A stretch of 62,763 bases of DNA from an uncultured Lachnospiraceae bacterium (GTDB lineage: Bacteria > Bacillota > Clostridia > Lachnospirales > Lachnospiraceae): the NCBI GenBank assembly GCA_934408585.1, contig CAKRVA010000008.1:1-62763 (forward strand), read 5' to 3'. Shown piece by piece: positions 26,891-35,721 of this stretch (the first letter of the stretch is position 1; every line of letters begins with the position of its first letter). The notes under the pieces were generated by a model, which saw only the letters and a list, made by a program, of their open reading frames with translations, ran no database searches and was not told the origin of the DNA. The position numbers and the translations under genes are program-made.

Positions 26891-27949
26891 TTAATAAATT
26901 GAAATAACGTTTGTTATATTGTTATCAATAACTTCAAAACTCCAAATCGAATGTCCGGGAACACGATGCTCTGTCAGATAATATATACCGTCTATTTCGG
27001 TTATACTGTAAGGTGTTCCTCCGCCAACAAAATTCTGATAAACATCTTCGTATTTATGAGCAGATAAATCGCTCAGTTTCTTTGCGCGGATGATGGTAGC
27101 ATAATCCTGATTTCCATTAATATCTGTGGAAATTGTAATAAAGTAGGAACCATCAATATAAGCAAGCTGAATCATGCCGGCAAGCTCGTCTGGAACAGGG
27201 TAGCGTTTCGTGACTTCAAAGGTATATAAGTCAGCCTCTATAATATTAGAATTTCCTGAAACAAAATATATTTTGTCATCTAATATGGTAAAGGAACGCA
27301 CATAAATATTGTCCAGTTCCGGGATGCTGCGGATTTCGGTCAGATAGACACGGGAAGAACTAGCTTCCCGGCGGAACAGATACATTTCACCACTTTGAGA
27401 ACTCCATACATAAAAAGTATCGGTATAATTATCATAAATAATATAATGTGGGCGGTTACCAATACCTGTAAACTCCTGTGTGGGGAGAAAAAGCTCCTGT
27501 CCATTCGTGTTTTGAAATTTTTCCATAATAAGTACTCGGTTATTTTCTGTGTCATCAATAAGATAGACGGTTCCATCGCTGGCAATGGTGTGCCCCATAC
27601 GGATATCAGACGTCATAACCTGCCAATCGGTGAGAGGGTCAGATAAATTATCGTGGTAAATTACCTGATTGTGATAGCAATCCACAATAAAATAGTCTGA
27701 ATCGACTTTTGCGATATAAGTAGGTACACTTAAAGTGGATTCTAAATTATTTGCAGGTGTCTGGTCAATGGAAGAAGGTACGGAAAGAAGCTCGGAAGCA
27801 CGGAGATAATCCTCAGCCAGATAGGGAGTGGCTGGTTCCGGACGGCTCTTCTGGCACCCACATACGGTAAGCAGAAACAATAAAATAACAAACGTTAATA
27901 AAATCCTGATATAACTTTTTTTAAAACGCCGTTTAGACAAAAAGTGCAT
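26891..27949 (-). CDS. Lipoprotein with NHL/beta-propeller-like repeats
   Basis: A 352-residue exported protein with a basic N-terminus, hydrophobic helix (about 15-29) and a lipobox ending VCGC (C32). The body has repeated beta-strand segments such as ASDGTVYLIDDTENNRVLIM, which resembles an NHL/six-bladed propeller repeat, and DSDYFIVDCYHNQVIYH. No catalytic motif is seen. GGAG precedes the ATG by seven bases. It is 23 bp upstream of the GT39-like gene, so the two are probably co-transcribed and act in the same surface process. Function unknown. Confidence 0.7.
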   Translation of the reverse strand: MHFLSKRRFKKSYIRILLTFVILLFLLTVCGCQKSRPEPATPYLAEDYLRASELLSVPSSIDQTPANNLESTLSVPTYIAKVDSDYFIVDCYHNQVIYHDNLSDPLTDWQVMTSDIRMGHTIASDGTVYLIDDTENNRVLIMEKFQNTNGQELFLPTQEFTGIGNRPHYIIYDNYTDTFYVWSSQSGEMYLFRREASSSRVYLTEIRSIPELDNIYVRSFTILDDKIYFVSGNSNIIEADLYTFEVTKRYPVPDELAGMIQLAYIDGSYFITISTDINGNQDYATIIRAKKLSDLSAHKYEDVYQNFVGGGTPYSITEIDGIYYLTEHRVPGHSIWSFEVIDNNITNVISIY

Positions 27950-28028
27950 AATGAAACTCCTAAATAGCTATATTCTTAACTAATATACACTGTTTTGACT
28001 ATGGATACAAGAATTTTCGGAAATGTAT

Positions 28029-28057
28029 TTGACAGTACTATTATGCTGTGCTATGCT
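28029..28057 (+). promoter_or_regulatory. Promoter before the His/Cys-repeat protein
   Basis: TTGACA (28029-28034) and TATGCT (28052-28057) are separated by 17 bp. A start near 28064 places a small folded leader and terminator before the reading frame at 28186. Confidence 0.6.
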
Positions 28058-28062
28058 ATATT

Positions 28063-28142
28063 CACTTATCGCTTGGAACATCAACTGAATAGAGAGAATA
28101 TTAAGTGACCTATCTGTGGAGAATTCATGGATAGGTTTTTTG
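28063..28142 (+). ncRNA. Structured leader or small RNA ending in a terminator
   Basis: Directly after the promoter, CACTTA (28063-28068) can pair with TAAGTG (28102-28107). Abutting it, ACCTATC (28108-28114) pairs with GATAGGT (28130-28136) followed by a T-run. The outer stem plus terminator layout is that of a small riboregulator or an attenuated leader for the gene at 28186. It matches no riboswitch class I can name. Confidence 0.45.
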
Positions 28143-28185
28143 TGTTTTAATTTAGAAAATGTTCGGAGAAAGGATAAGGTATCAT

Positions 28186-29616
28186 ATGAAAAAAACAGTA
28201 TTAATCAGAAGAAAAAAGGCAACAACAGGAAATAGAAAGAAACGGCTTCGCAGGGCGATATGTCTGGCAGCAATTATTGGTCTTACAGCAGCTATGGAAA
28301 TGACAGTATATGCCGGTAGTGAGAGTGTAACATATCATCATCATAGTGGAAATGAATCGGAGGGGGGAGAATGTTATCAAAATCCGGTTTACCATACGCA
28401 TGAAGGAAATGAGACAGAGGGCGGAAAATGTTATCAGACACCGGTGTACCATGTGCATGAGGGCGATGAAACCACAGACGGTGGTTGTTATACGACACCG
28501 ATATATCATGTGCATGACGGAAATACATCTACGGGTGGTAAGTGCTTTGTGTCGATTCTTCATACACACGGTAGTGGATGTTATCGTGAGGGAGAGCATA
28601 ATTCTTCCTGTAAATGGCATCGGGAATATCATCCTTATGATTGTGGTACGGTTCATGACTGGGATGGCGATGGACATGGATGTGATGGCTTTGTTGCATA
28701 TGACTGTGGAGGACACCAGCAGTTGATTTGTAGCCTGGCCAGTGGCATTACAGGCTATCGTCTGAACTGTGGAAAAGATGAGGAAACTGTTGATGCATAT
28801 GAAAAATCCTGTAATAAAAGTGAAGAATCTGTAGATGGATATCTTTTTGACTGTGAAAAGAGTGATACTGACATTGAGCGGTACGAAAAAACATGTGGAA
28901 TGGAAGAAGGACAGGCAATTTATTCTCCCACAACGGAACCGACAGGTGGAAATTCAGGAGAAAAATCGGAAAATCAGGAAAACGGAGACTCTTCAAATGA
29001 AAATATAGAAGAACCGGTAACTATACCAATTCCAACAATCACGCCTATACCGACGCCGATACCAACGGAAGAACCGGTACAGGTCGTTGAAGAACCAATA
29101 AAAACAGTGCCAGCTGTAAAGAAAAAGCCCGAGAAAACGATGGCTCCACAAGTGACTCCGACTCCGGAAATCAGATATATTGTAAAAAAGGAAAAAGTTG
29201 TATTGCCGGAAGTTGGAGCTGAAATTGTTGATATTCCTCAGCCGGAACAGATTTCACATGGATTTTTGTTCTTTCATTCTCCGGTTGTGGGAGTGATTAC
29301 GATTACGACGGGAGCAGTAGTTCTTATGGCAGCATTGGCGTTGCTCTTATGGTATTTGTTCCATACAATACGTGTATTTAATGATGACGGTGAGGGAAGA
29401 ATGATATACCTTGGTCGTGTTCCAGTACATATGACAGAGGATGGTTATTTTGTGGAACTTTCCGAAAAAGTAGTAGAAAAGGCAGTAACAAATCACTATC
29501 TGATGAAAACGGATTTCTTCTTCCTTGGGAAAAATACGGATTGGGAGATTCTTGTTATGAAGGACGGACGCAAAAAGACCGTTCGATTGGAAAAAGAGAT
29601 TGCGATTACCATATAA
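28186..29616 (+). CDS. Surface protein with four His/Cys-rich repeats and one membrane anchor
   Basis: A 476-residue exported protein not assigned to a named family. The ATG at 28186 follows AGGATAAGG and starts a basic signal peptide (helix about 26-40, ending VYA). The mature N-terminus has four tandem units of roughly 18-20 residues with the pattern Y-H-x-H-x-G-[ND]-x-[ST]-x-x-G-x-C-[YF]. More His/Cys (LHTHGSGCY, DGDGHGCDG, DCGGHQ) and three C-terminal C-x-K/E units follow. Then a Thr/Pro-rich stalk (TPIPTPIPTEEP, about residues 285-345), a membrane helix (about 370-395) and an 80-residue tail. The repeats suggest metal binding outside the cell. Regulated perhaps by the leader at 28063. 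Confidence 0.72.
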   Translation: MKKTVLIRRKKATTGNRKKRLRRAICLAAIIGLTAAMEMTVYAGSESVTYHHHSGNESEGGECYQNPVYHTHEGNETEGGKCYQTPVYHVHEGDETTDGGCYTTPIYHVHDGNTSTGGKCFVSILHTHGSGCYREGEHNSSCKWHREYHPYDCGTVHDWDGDGHGCDGFVAYDCGGHQQLICSLASGITGYRLNCGKDEETVDAYEKSCNKSEESVDGYLFDCEKSDTDIERYEKTCGMEEGQAIYSPTTEPTGGNSGEKSENQENGDSSNENIEEPVTIPIPTITPIPTPIPTEEPVQVVEEPIKTVPAVKKKPEKTMAPQVTPTPEIRYIVKKEKVVLPEVGAEIVDIPQPEQISHGFLFFHSPVVGVITITTGAVVLMAALALLLWYLFHTIRVFNDDGEGRMIYLGRVPVHMTEDGYFVELSEKVVEKAVTNHYLMKTDFFFLGKNTDWEILVMKDGRKKTVRLEKEIAITI

Positions 29617-29660
29617 TAGGTAAATTTTACGTTTTTTGCAGATTTTACCGGTATGAGTAG

Positions 29661-29689
29661 TTGACTTCATCAAAAAAAAGTGATAGATT
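29661..29689 (+). promoter_or_regulatory. Promoter of amino acid ABC cassette 1
   Basis: TTGACT (29661-29666) and TAGATT (29684-29689) are 17 bp apart, 50 bp before the binding protein start. Confidence 0.5.
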
Positions 29690-29738
29690 CGTAGTTGTTT
29701 AAATAAATAGCGATTTTATCGCGGAAATGAGGAGAATT

Positions 29739-30626
29739 ATGAAAAAATTATTAGCAGCTTTATTGGCAACTGTAATGACCATGAGCCTTCTTACCGCTTG
29801 TGGAAATGCAGAAACTACAACAGATGAAACACAGGTAACAGAAGATGCAGCAGAAACTACTGAAGATACTGCAGATGTAGCTGATGAAACAGAAGCAGAT
29901 GCGGCAGAAGCAGATACAACAGAAGAAGCAGCAGTTTCAGAAGCAGTTGCAGACGGTGTTTTGACCGTAGGTACAAACGCTGAGTTCCCTCCTTTTGAGT
30001 ATGTAGGGGATGACGGAGAAGCAGATGGCTTTGATATTGCTTTAATTAAGGCAGTTGGCGAAAAGATGGGCGTAGAAGTACAGGTAGAAAATATGGAATT
30101 TGCATCACTTGTTTCTTCTATTGGAAATAAGATTGATATTGCAATCGCTGGTATGACTGTAAATGCTGAAAGAGAAGAAACCGTTGACTTTTCAGAGCCT
30201 TATTATGATGCAGTACAGTATGTTCTTCTTCCAGAAGGAAGCGACATTGCAACAGCAGATGATCTTGTAGGAAAGACCATCGGTGTTCAGCTTGGTACAA
30301 CAGGCGATATTATTGCAACAGATATTGAAGGAACAACTGTTTCTTCCTATAATAAGGGTGTAGATGCTGTAAATGATTTAGTAAACGGAAGAGTAGATTG
30401 CGTTATCATTGATAAGAATCCTGCACTTGTTTTTGCTGATAAGTTTAAGGACAATGGTATTGTTGCAGTAGATGGGGCACAGTTCAATTTTGAATTAGAG
30501 CAGTATGCAATTGCTATGCCTAAGGGAGATACCGCATTAGCTGATGCTATCAACAATGCAATCGAAGAGTTGAAGGCAGATGGCACTTTTGATGAGTTAG
30601 TAAAGACATATATTGAAGTAGAATAA
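29739..30626 (+). CDS. Polar amino acid ABC transporter, binding lipoprotein (cassette 1)
   Basis: A 295-residue family-3 solute-binding lipoprotein. The lipobox is LLTAC (C21), followed by an acidic Thr/Glu/Asp/Ala linker (about 25-70). The SBP domain then starts VLTVGTNAEFPPFEYV, with GFDIALIKAVGEKMG, IAIAGMTVNAEREETVDFS and GKTIGVQLGTTGD. The frame extends to 29727, but GAGGAG before the ATG at 29739 sets the start. It delivers an amino acid to the permease/ATPase encoded at 30742 and 31433. An intercistronic hairpin follows. The amino acid is not identifiable. Confidence 0.93.
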   Translation: MKKLLAALLATVMTMSLLTACGNAETTTDETQVTEDAAETTEDTADVADETEADAAEADTTEEAAVSEAVADGVLTVGTNAEFPPFEYVGDDGEADGFDIALIKAVGEKMGVEVQVENMEFASLVSSIGNKIDIAIAGMTVNAEREETVDFSEPYYDAVQYVLLPEGSDIATADDLVGKTIGVQLGTTGDIIATDIEGTTVSSYNKGVDAVNDLVNGRVDCVIIDKNPALVFADKFKDNGIVAVDGAQFNFELEQYAIAMPKGDTALADAINNAIEELKADGTFDELVKTYIEVE

Positions 30627-30657
30627 ATTTTGTGGTAGAATTCAATATAGTGTATCA

Positions 30658-30686
30658 AAGAGGATAGCATTTTATGCTATCCTCTT
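30658..30686 (+). terminator. Intercistronic hairpin after binding protein 1
   Basis: AAGAGGATAGCAT (30658-30670) pairs with ATGCTATCCTCTT (30674-30686), a perfect 13-bp stem with a 3-base gap. It lies between the binding protein and permease genes. It likely lets most transcripts stop or be stabilised so that binding protein exceeds membrane components. Confidence 0.8.
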
Positions 30687-30741
30687 TATAATTTTGCAAA
30701 AGAGAATAGGGATTCTTTTTTAGAAACGTGAGGAAATTGGA

Positions 30742-31446
30742 ATGTTTAATGCGTGGTTAGAGAAAGTAGCAAAGATGTTTGAAGCGGCATTCATTACGGG
30801 GGACCGCTGGAAACAGTATTTTGCAGGATTGGGAATAACCCTGCAGGTTGCATTTTTTGCAGCAATATTGGGAATGGTTATCGGAACGCTGGTTGCGTTG
30901 ATGAAGCTTTCCGTTAAACAGAATGGGAAACGTACCATTCTTTCGGTAATTGCAACAGCTTATGTGGATATTATCCGGGGAACACCATCCGTACTCCAGC
31001 TTTTGATTATGTGGTTTATTATTATGTCCAGTTGCAAAAATGGTATTCTCGTAGCCTCCCTGTCGTTTGGAATTAATAGTGGAGCATATGTATCCGAAAT
31101 TGTACGTGCAGGAATTCTTGCAGTGGACAAGGGACAGACTGAAGCTGGACGTTCTCTGGGGTTGTCCAAATCACAGACGATGATTTATATTATTATTCCA
31201 CAGGCAATTAAAAATGTATTACCGCCTATTGGAAATGAGTTTATTGTTTTGTTGAAGGAAACAGCGATTGTAGGTTATGTAAGTCTGACAGATCTTACAA
31301 GAGCGGCAAATCAGATTTCCTCCAGAACATACGAGGCATTTATGCCATTGATTGGTGCTGCTGTAATTTATTTCGTAATTATTAAAATATTAACTATATT
31401 ACTTGGCGTTTTAGAGAGGAGGTTACGTAAGAGTGATAATCGTTAA
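30742..31446 (+). CDS. Polar amino acid ABC transporter, permease (cassette 1)
   Basis: A 234-residue HisM/GlnP-type permease with about five membrane helices and the EAA-type loop EAGRSLGLSKSQTMIYIIIPQA (signature G at the centre; residues about 134-155). YVDIIRGTPSVLQLL is the family N-terminal signature. Overlaps the ATPase gene by 14 bp, so the two are translationally coupled. Confidence 0.94.
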   Translation: MFNAWLEKVAKMFEAAFITGDRWKQYFAGLGITLQVAFFAAILGMVIGTLVALMKLSVKQNGKRTILSVIATAYVDIIRGTPSVLQLLIMWFIIMSSCKNGILVASLSFGINSGAYVSEIVRAGILAVDKGQTEAGRSLGLSKSQTMIYIIIPQAIKNVLPPIGNEFIVLLKETAIVGYVSLTDLTRAANQISSRTYEAFMPLIGAAVIYFVIIKILTILLGVLERRLRKSDNR

Positions 31447-32155
31447 AAATTTGCATAAAACATTTGAAAAAAATGAGGTCCTGAGAGGGATTGATTATCA
31501 TGTTTATCAGGGAGAAAAAATTGTTATCATTGGACCTTCCGGCTCCGGTAAGAGTACCTTTCTGCGTTGCCTGAACTTATTGGAAACGCCAACAAGCGGA
31601 GAAATCTATTTTGATGGGCAGTTAATTACAGACTACAGGGTTGATATTAATAAGGTCCGTCAGCATATGGGTATGGTTTTCCAGAATTTCAACTTGTTTA
31701 ATAATTTGTCAATTATGGACAATATCACACTGGCTCCTGTAAAGTTAAAGCTGATGAATAAAGAAGAAGCGAGTGAAAATGCACTCAGACTGCTGGATCG
31801 CGTTGGACTGAAAGAAAAGGCAGATGCATTTCCAAGCCAGCTCTCCGGTGGACAAAAGCAGAGAATTGCGATTGTGCGTTCCCTTGCAATGAATCCAAGA
31901 GTGATGTTGTTTGATGAGCCGACTTCCGCACTGGATCCGGAAATGGTTGGTGAGGTTTTGGAAGTTATGAAGGAACTTGCTGATTCCGGAATGACCATGG
32001 TGGTTGTGACACATGAGATGGGATTTGCAAGAGAAGTAGGAACGAAGGTACTTTTCATGGATGAAGGTATTATTATGGAGGAAAACACTCCGAATGAAAT
32101 CTTCAATCATCCACAGTGCCAGCGTTTGCAGGACTTTTTATCTAAGGTCTTATAA
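31433..32155 (+). CDS. Polar amino acid ABC transporter, ATPase (cassette 1)
   Basis: A 240-residue GlnQ-type ATP-binding subunit. Walker A is GPSGSGKST, the Q-loop MVFQNFNLF, signature LSGGQKQR, Walker B VMLFDEPTS and switch VVTHEMGFA. The start is GTG at 31433 behind GAGGAGG inside the permease gene. It drives uptake by the permease encoded upstream and is closely similar in layout to the second cassette at 48170. Confidence 0.95.
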   Translation: MIIVKNLHKTFEKNEVLRGIDYHVYQGEKIVIIGPSGSGKSTFLRCLNLLETPTSGEIYFDGQLITDYRVDINKVRQHMGMVFQNFNLFNNLSIMDNITLAPVKLKLMNKEEASENALRLLDRVGLKEKADAFPSQLSGGQKQRIAIVRSLAMNPRVMLFDEPTSALDPEMVGEVLEVMKELADSGMTMVVVTHEMGFAREVGTKVLFMDEGIIMEENTPNEIFNHPQCQRLQDFLSKVL

Positions 32156-32167
32156 TTAAGAGAGCGT

Positions 32168-32195
32168 AAGCCGGTATACGTAAGTATGCCGGCTT
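32168..32195 (+). terminator. Hairpin after cassette 1
   Basis: AAGCCGGTATAC (32168-32179) and GTATGCCGGCTT (32184-32195) form a 12-bp stem with one G-T pair and a GTAA loop. The T-run after it is poor, so termination may be incomplete. Confidence 0.6.
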
Positions 32196-32216
32196 ATTAT
32201 GCAAGAAGGAGGGGCA

Positions 32217-33218
32217 ATGATTTCCATCAGTTTATGCATGATTGTAAAAAATGAAGCTAAGGTGCTGGCACGTTGTCTTGACAGTGTCCGGGAGCTTATG
32301 GATGAAATCATTATTGTAGATACCGGTTCTACAGATGAAACAAAGAAAATTGCATCGGGCTATACGGACAAAATATATGATTTTAAATGGATAAATGATT
32401 TTTCCGCAGCAAGAAATTTTGCTTTTTCCAAGGCAACGTGTGACTATATTTATACGGCAGATGCAGATGAAGTATTAAATCCGGAAAATCGGGAAAAATT
32501 TCGCATACTGAAAGAAACATTGTTGGAAGAAATTGAAATTGTGCAGATGTACTATGGCAATCAACTGCAAAATGGTACGGTCTATAATTTTGACCGGGAG
32601 CTTCGGCCTAAGCTGTTTAAGCGGGTACGAAGTTTTCAATGGATTGAACCGGTGCATGAAACCGTACGATTATTGCCGGTAGTCTATGACAGTGATATCG
32701 AAATCACGCATTTGCCGGAGAACAATCATGCCGGCAGGGATATTAAAATTTTTGAACGATTGATTCAAAGCGGAGAAAAACTATCCAAGCGGCTATTTGA
32801 CTTTTATGCAAGAGAGCTTTTTGTATCAGGGACAAAAGAGGATTTTGCCAATGCTTTTCCCTATTTCAGGGATGTTGCGGATGACAGTGAAACTTCTCCG
32901 GAACAGTTGAAAACAGCACTTTGCATTGCCGCACGCGCATGTCTGGAAAAAGAAGATTATCTTTTGATGTTCCGGTATGCCATGAAAGATGTTGCAGATG
33001 ATCCAAGCAGCGAGACATGTTGTATTCTTGGCAGCTATTACCAGAAGCAGAAGGATTATGAAGAAGCAATTCTCTGGTATTATAATGCAGCCTATGAGCA
33101 GGAAAGCATTTTGAATATCCGGTATCAGAAAGAGATACCGTTGCAGGGTCTGGTGGAATGCTATCGTGCACTGGGAATGGAAGAGATGGCGCGGCATTAT
33201 GAAACAGACTATTTATAA
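32217..33218 (+). CDS. GT2-family glycosyltransferase with helical repeat tail
   Basis: A 333-residue protein with an N-terminal GT-A domain: ISLCMIVKNEAKVLARCLDS, EIIIVDTGSTDETKKIA and the metal-binding YTADADEVLN. The C-terminal half (about 200-333) is helical and TPR-like (CCILGSYYQKQKDYEEAILWYYNAA). Such proteins transfer sugars to peptides or surface carbohydrate. The frame opens at 32199, but AAGGAGGGG before ATG at 32217 is the better start. Substrates unknown. Confidence 0.85.
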   Translation: MISISLCMIVKNEAKVLARCLDSVRELMDEIIIVDTGSTDETKKIASGYTDKIYDFKWINDFSAARNFAFSKATCDYIYTADADEVLNPENREKFRILKETLLEEIEIVQMYYGNQLQNGTVYNFDRELRPKLFKRVRSFQWIEPVHETVRLLPVVYDSDIEITHLPENNHAGRDIKIFERLIQSGEKLSKRLFDFYARELFVSGTKEDFANAFPYFRDVADDSETSPEQLKTALCIAARACLEKEDYLLMFRYAMKDVADDPSSETCCILGSYYQKQKDYEEAILWYYNAAYEQESILNIRYQKEIPLQGLVECYRALGMEEMARHYETDYL

Positions 33219-33313
33219 GTGTCTTGGAAAAAGGGTTGCGTGATGAAACGATTGATGATACCATAAATGCGTTGTATTTTAAGGAAAATGACAATCCTGG
33301 GAGAGGTAGTAAG

Positions 33314-34369
33314 ATGAGCTGGGAGAAAAATGTACGAAAAGTAGTTCCCTACGTTGCCGGTGAGCAACCGAAGGAAGAAAAAGTGATTAAACTGAATACC
33401 AATGAGTGTCCATATCCACCGGCACCGGGGGTTCAGAAGATATTACGGGAATTTCCGATAGACCGGCTGCGGTTATATCCGGATACGAATGCAACGAAGC
33501 TTACAGATGCATTGGCAGAGTATTATGGCATACGTTCGGAAGAAATTTTTATCGGAGTAGGTTCGGATGATGTGCTGGGAATGTCATTTTTGACATTTTT
33601 CCATGGAGATAAGCCGATTCTCTTTCCGGATATTACATATTCTTTTTATGATGTGTGGGCAGACCTCTTCGGAATTCCCTATAAGACATGTGCTTTGGAT
33701 GAAAATTTCCGGATAAAACGAGAAGATTATTTCCAGAATAACGGTGGAATAATTCTGCCAAATCCAAATGCACCGACAGCAATTTTGGAAGATACCGGTG
33801 TGCTTGAGGAGATTGTTGCGGCAAATCCGGATTCCATTGTTATCATTGATGAAGCATATATTGATTTTGGTGGGAAAAGTATGCTGCCATTGATTCATAA
33901 ATATGACAATCTGATGGTGGTACAGACGTTTTCAAAGTCAAGGGCAATGGCTGGTGTAAGAATTGGTTTTGCTATGGCAAACGAAAAAATCATCCAATAT
34001 TTAAAGGATGTGAAAGAGTCCTATAACTCCTATACCATGAACATGGTATCGATTGAGGCAGGTACGGCAGCAGTAAAAGACAAAGCGTATTTTGAGGAGA
34101 CGATAAATAAGGTCATTAAGACCAGGGAGTGGACTAAGGACCAGCTGGAGCAGCTTGGATTCCGGTTTACCGATTCGAAAAGTAACTTTTTGTTTGCTAC
34201 ACATGAACGTGTGCCGGCAAAAGAGATTTTTGAAGCATTAAAGCAGCGTCATATTTATGTCCGCTATTGGAATAAACCAAGAATTGACAATTATCTGCGG
34301 ATTACGATTGGTACGGATGAAGAAATGATGCAGTTATGCAATGCGTTACGTGAAATAATATTAAAGTAA
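33314..34369 (+). CDS. hisC: Histidinol-phosphate aminotransferase
   Basis: A 351-residue PLP enzyme of fold type I: KLNTNECPYPPAPG, LPNPNAPTA, IIDEAYIDFGG and the Schiff-base Lys in FSKSRAMAGVRIGFA (K208). It converts imidazole-acetol phosphate and glutamate to histidinol phosphate. The frame is open from 33224, but the conserved domain begins at the ATG at 33314 after GGGAGAGG. No other his gene is nearby. Related aminotransferases with other substrates exist, so the histidine role is likely but not certain. The next gene follows after 12 bp. Confidence 0.86.
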   Translation: MSWEKNVRKVVPYVAGEQPKEEKVIKLNTNECPYPPAPGVQKILREFPIDRLRLYPDTNATKLTDALAEYYGIRSEEIFIGVGSDDVLGMSFLTFFHGDKPILFPDITYSFYDVWADLFGIPYKTCALDENFRIKREDYFQNNGGIILPNPNAPTAILEDTGVLEEIVAANPDSIVIIDEAYIDFGGKSMLPLIHKYDNLMVVQTFSKSRAMAGVRIGFAMANEKIIQYLKDVKESYNSYTMNMVSIEAGTAAVKDKAYFEETINKVIKTREWTKDQLEQLGFRFTDSKSNFLFATHERVPAKEIFEALKQRHIYVRYWNKPRIDNYLRITIGTDEEMMQLCNALREIILK

Positions 34370-34381
34370 GAGGAGAATTTT

Positions 34382-34861
34382 ATGTTAAAGAAATATTTGA
34401 TTATCTTTTTTGTTTCCATGGTCCCACTGATTGAGTTACGAGGTGCAATTCCGATTTCACAGGGATTCGGACTTCCGTTTTTAAGCTCCTATATCGTTTG
34501 TATTATTGGAAATATGGTGCCGGTTCCGTTTATTTATCTGTTTGCCCGCAAGGTATTGGAATGGGGAGCGGACAAGCCGGTGATTGGTAAGTTCTTTACG
34601 TTCTGTCTGGAAAAAGGAAAAAAGGGCGGCGATAAGTTACAGGAAAAGGCCGGACGTGGATTGTTTGTGGCACTTATGCTTTTCGTAGGAATTCCGCTTC
34701 CTGGAACGGGTGCATGGACAGGAACACTGGCGGCAAGTCTTTTGGATATGAAGTTTAAGGATAGTGTGATTGCGGTTATGCTGGGCGTGCTTTTGGCAGG
34801 TATTATCATGATGGCAGCAAGCATGGGCGTTTTTGGAGCAGCCGGAGCATTATTCAGTTAA
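34382..34861 (+). CDS. Small multi-drug export family membrane protein
   Basis: A 159-residue integral membrane protein with about four helices. The COG2426-type signature is visible: SMVPLIELRGAIPISQGFGLP at the N-terminus and LFVGIPLPGTGAWTGTLAASLL in the second half. The family is named for small multidrug export, but its activity is poorly defined. It sits tightly between hisC (12 bp) and the methyltransferase gene (16 bp) in one operon. Confidence 0.85.
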   Translation: MLKKYLIIFFVSMVPLIELRGAIPISQGFGLPFLSSYIVCIIGNMVPVPFIYLFARKVLEWGADKPVIGKFFTFCLEKGKKGGDKLQEKAGRGLFVALMLFVGIPLPGTGAWTGTLAASLLDMKFKDSVIAVMLGVLLAGIIMMAASMGVFGAAGALFS

Positions 34862-34877
34862 AAAGAGGTAATCATAT

Positions 34878-35690
34878 ATGGAACAGTATACCGATTTTGC
34901 AAGTGTATATGATATTTTTATGAAGGATGTCCCCTATGAACAATGGGCGGACTTCCTTTCTTCGCTTATAGAGCATTATGGAATCAGTAAACCGGTGAGC
35001 GAAGAGGAGATGGAAAAAGAGAGTATTCTGGAGTCAGAGAAAAATCTTGTCCTGGATCTGGGATGTGGAACAGGTACATTGACAGAGCTTTTGTATCAGA
35101 AGGGGTATGATATGATCGGGGTAGACTATTCGGAGGATATGCTCCGGGTAGCAACCGAAAAAAGAGAGCAGAGTGGAAGTGAGATTTTATACCTTTGCCA
35201 GGACATGAGGGAACTTGATTTGTACAGTACCGTTGGAACAGTAATCAGTGTGTGTGATTCATTGAATTATTTATTGGAAGATGAAGATATGGTTGAAACT
35301 TTCCGACTGGTAAATAATTTTTTGTATCCGGGTGGAATTTTTATTTTTGACTTTAATACGGTATATAAGTATGAACAGGTAATTGGAGATACAACAATTG
35401 CAGAAAACAGGGAAGAATGCAGCTTTATCTGGGAAAACTATTATCATGAAGATGAGTGCATTAATGAATATGACCTGACCATTTTTACAAAAGAAAAGGA
35501 TGATTTGTTCCGACGCTTTACGGAAACACATTATCAGCGGGGATATACGCTGGAGGAGATAAAATCATTTCTTAGTCAGGCGGGACTTGAATTTATTACG
35601 GCATTAGATGAAACAACACATAAGGTGCCTACCGCAGAGAGTGAGCGGATTTATGTAATTTGCAGAGAACATCTGAAGAAACAGAAATAG
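34878..35690 (+). CDS. SAM-dependent class I methyltransferase
   Basis: A 270-residue cytoplasmic protein with the SAM-binding motif LVLDLGCGTGTLTELL (about 56-71), acidic strand MIGVDYSEDML and motif IV region VISVCDSLNYLLE. The middle part DFNTVYKYEQVIGD is common to the YqeM/YdaC-like group. It starts with MEQYTDFASVYDIFM, typical of these enzymes. The methyl acceptor is unknown. Same operon as 34382 and probably 35722. Confidence 0.88.
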   Translation: MEQYTDFASVYDIFMKDVPYEQWADFLSSLIEHYGISKPVSEEEMEKESILESEKNLVLDLGCGTGTLTELLYQKGYDMIGVDYSEDMLRVATEKREQSGSEILYLCQDMRELDLYSTVGTVISVCDSLNYLLEDEDMVETFRLVNNFLYPGGIFIFDFNTVYKYEQVIGDTTIAENREECSFIWENYYHEDECINEYDLTIFTKEKDDLFRRFTETHYQRGYTLEEIKSFLSQAGLEFITALDETTHKVPTAESERIYVICREHLKKQK

Positions 35691-35721
35691 AACTCTGGAT
35701 TTACATGCAGGAGGGAAAAAT

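Noticed and set aside
28201..28716. A 171-codon minus-strand frame
   Set aside because: It is the complement of the His/Cys repeats, and its length results from the repeated sequence.
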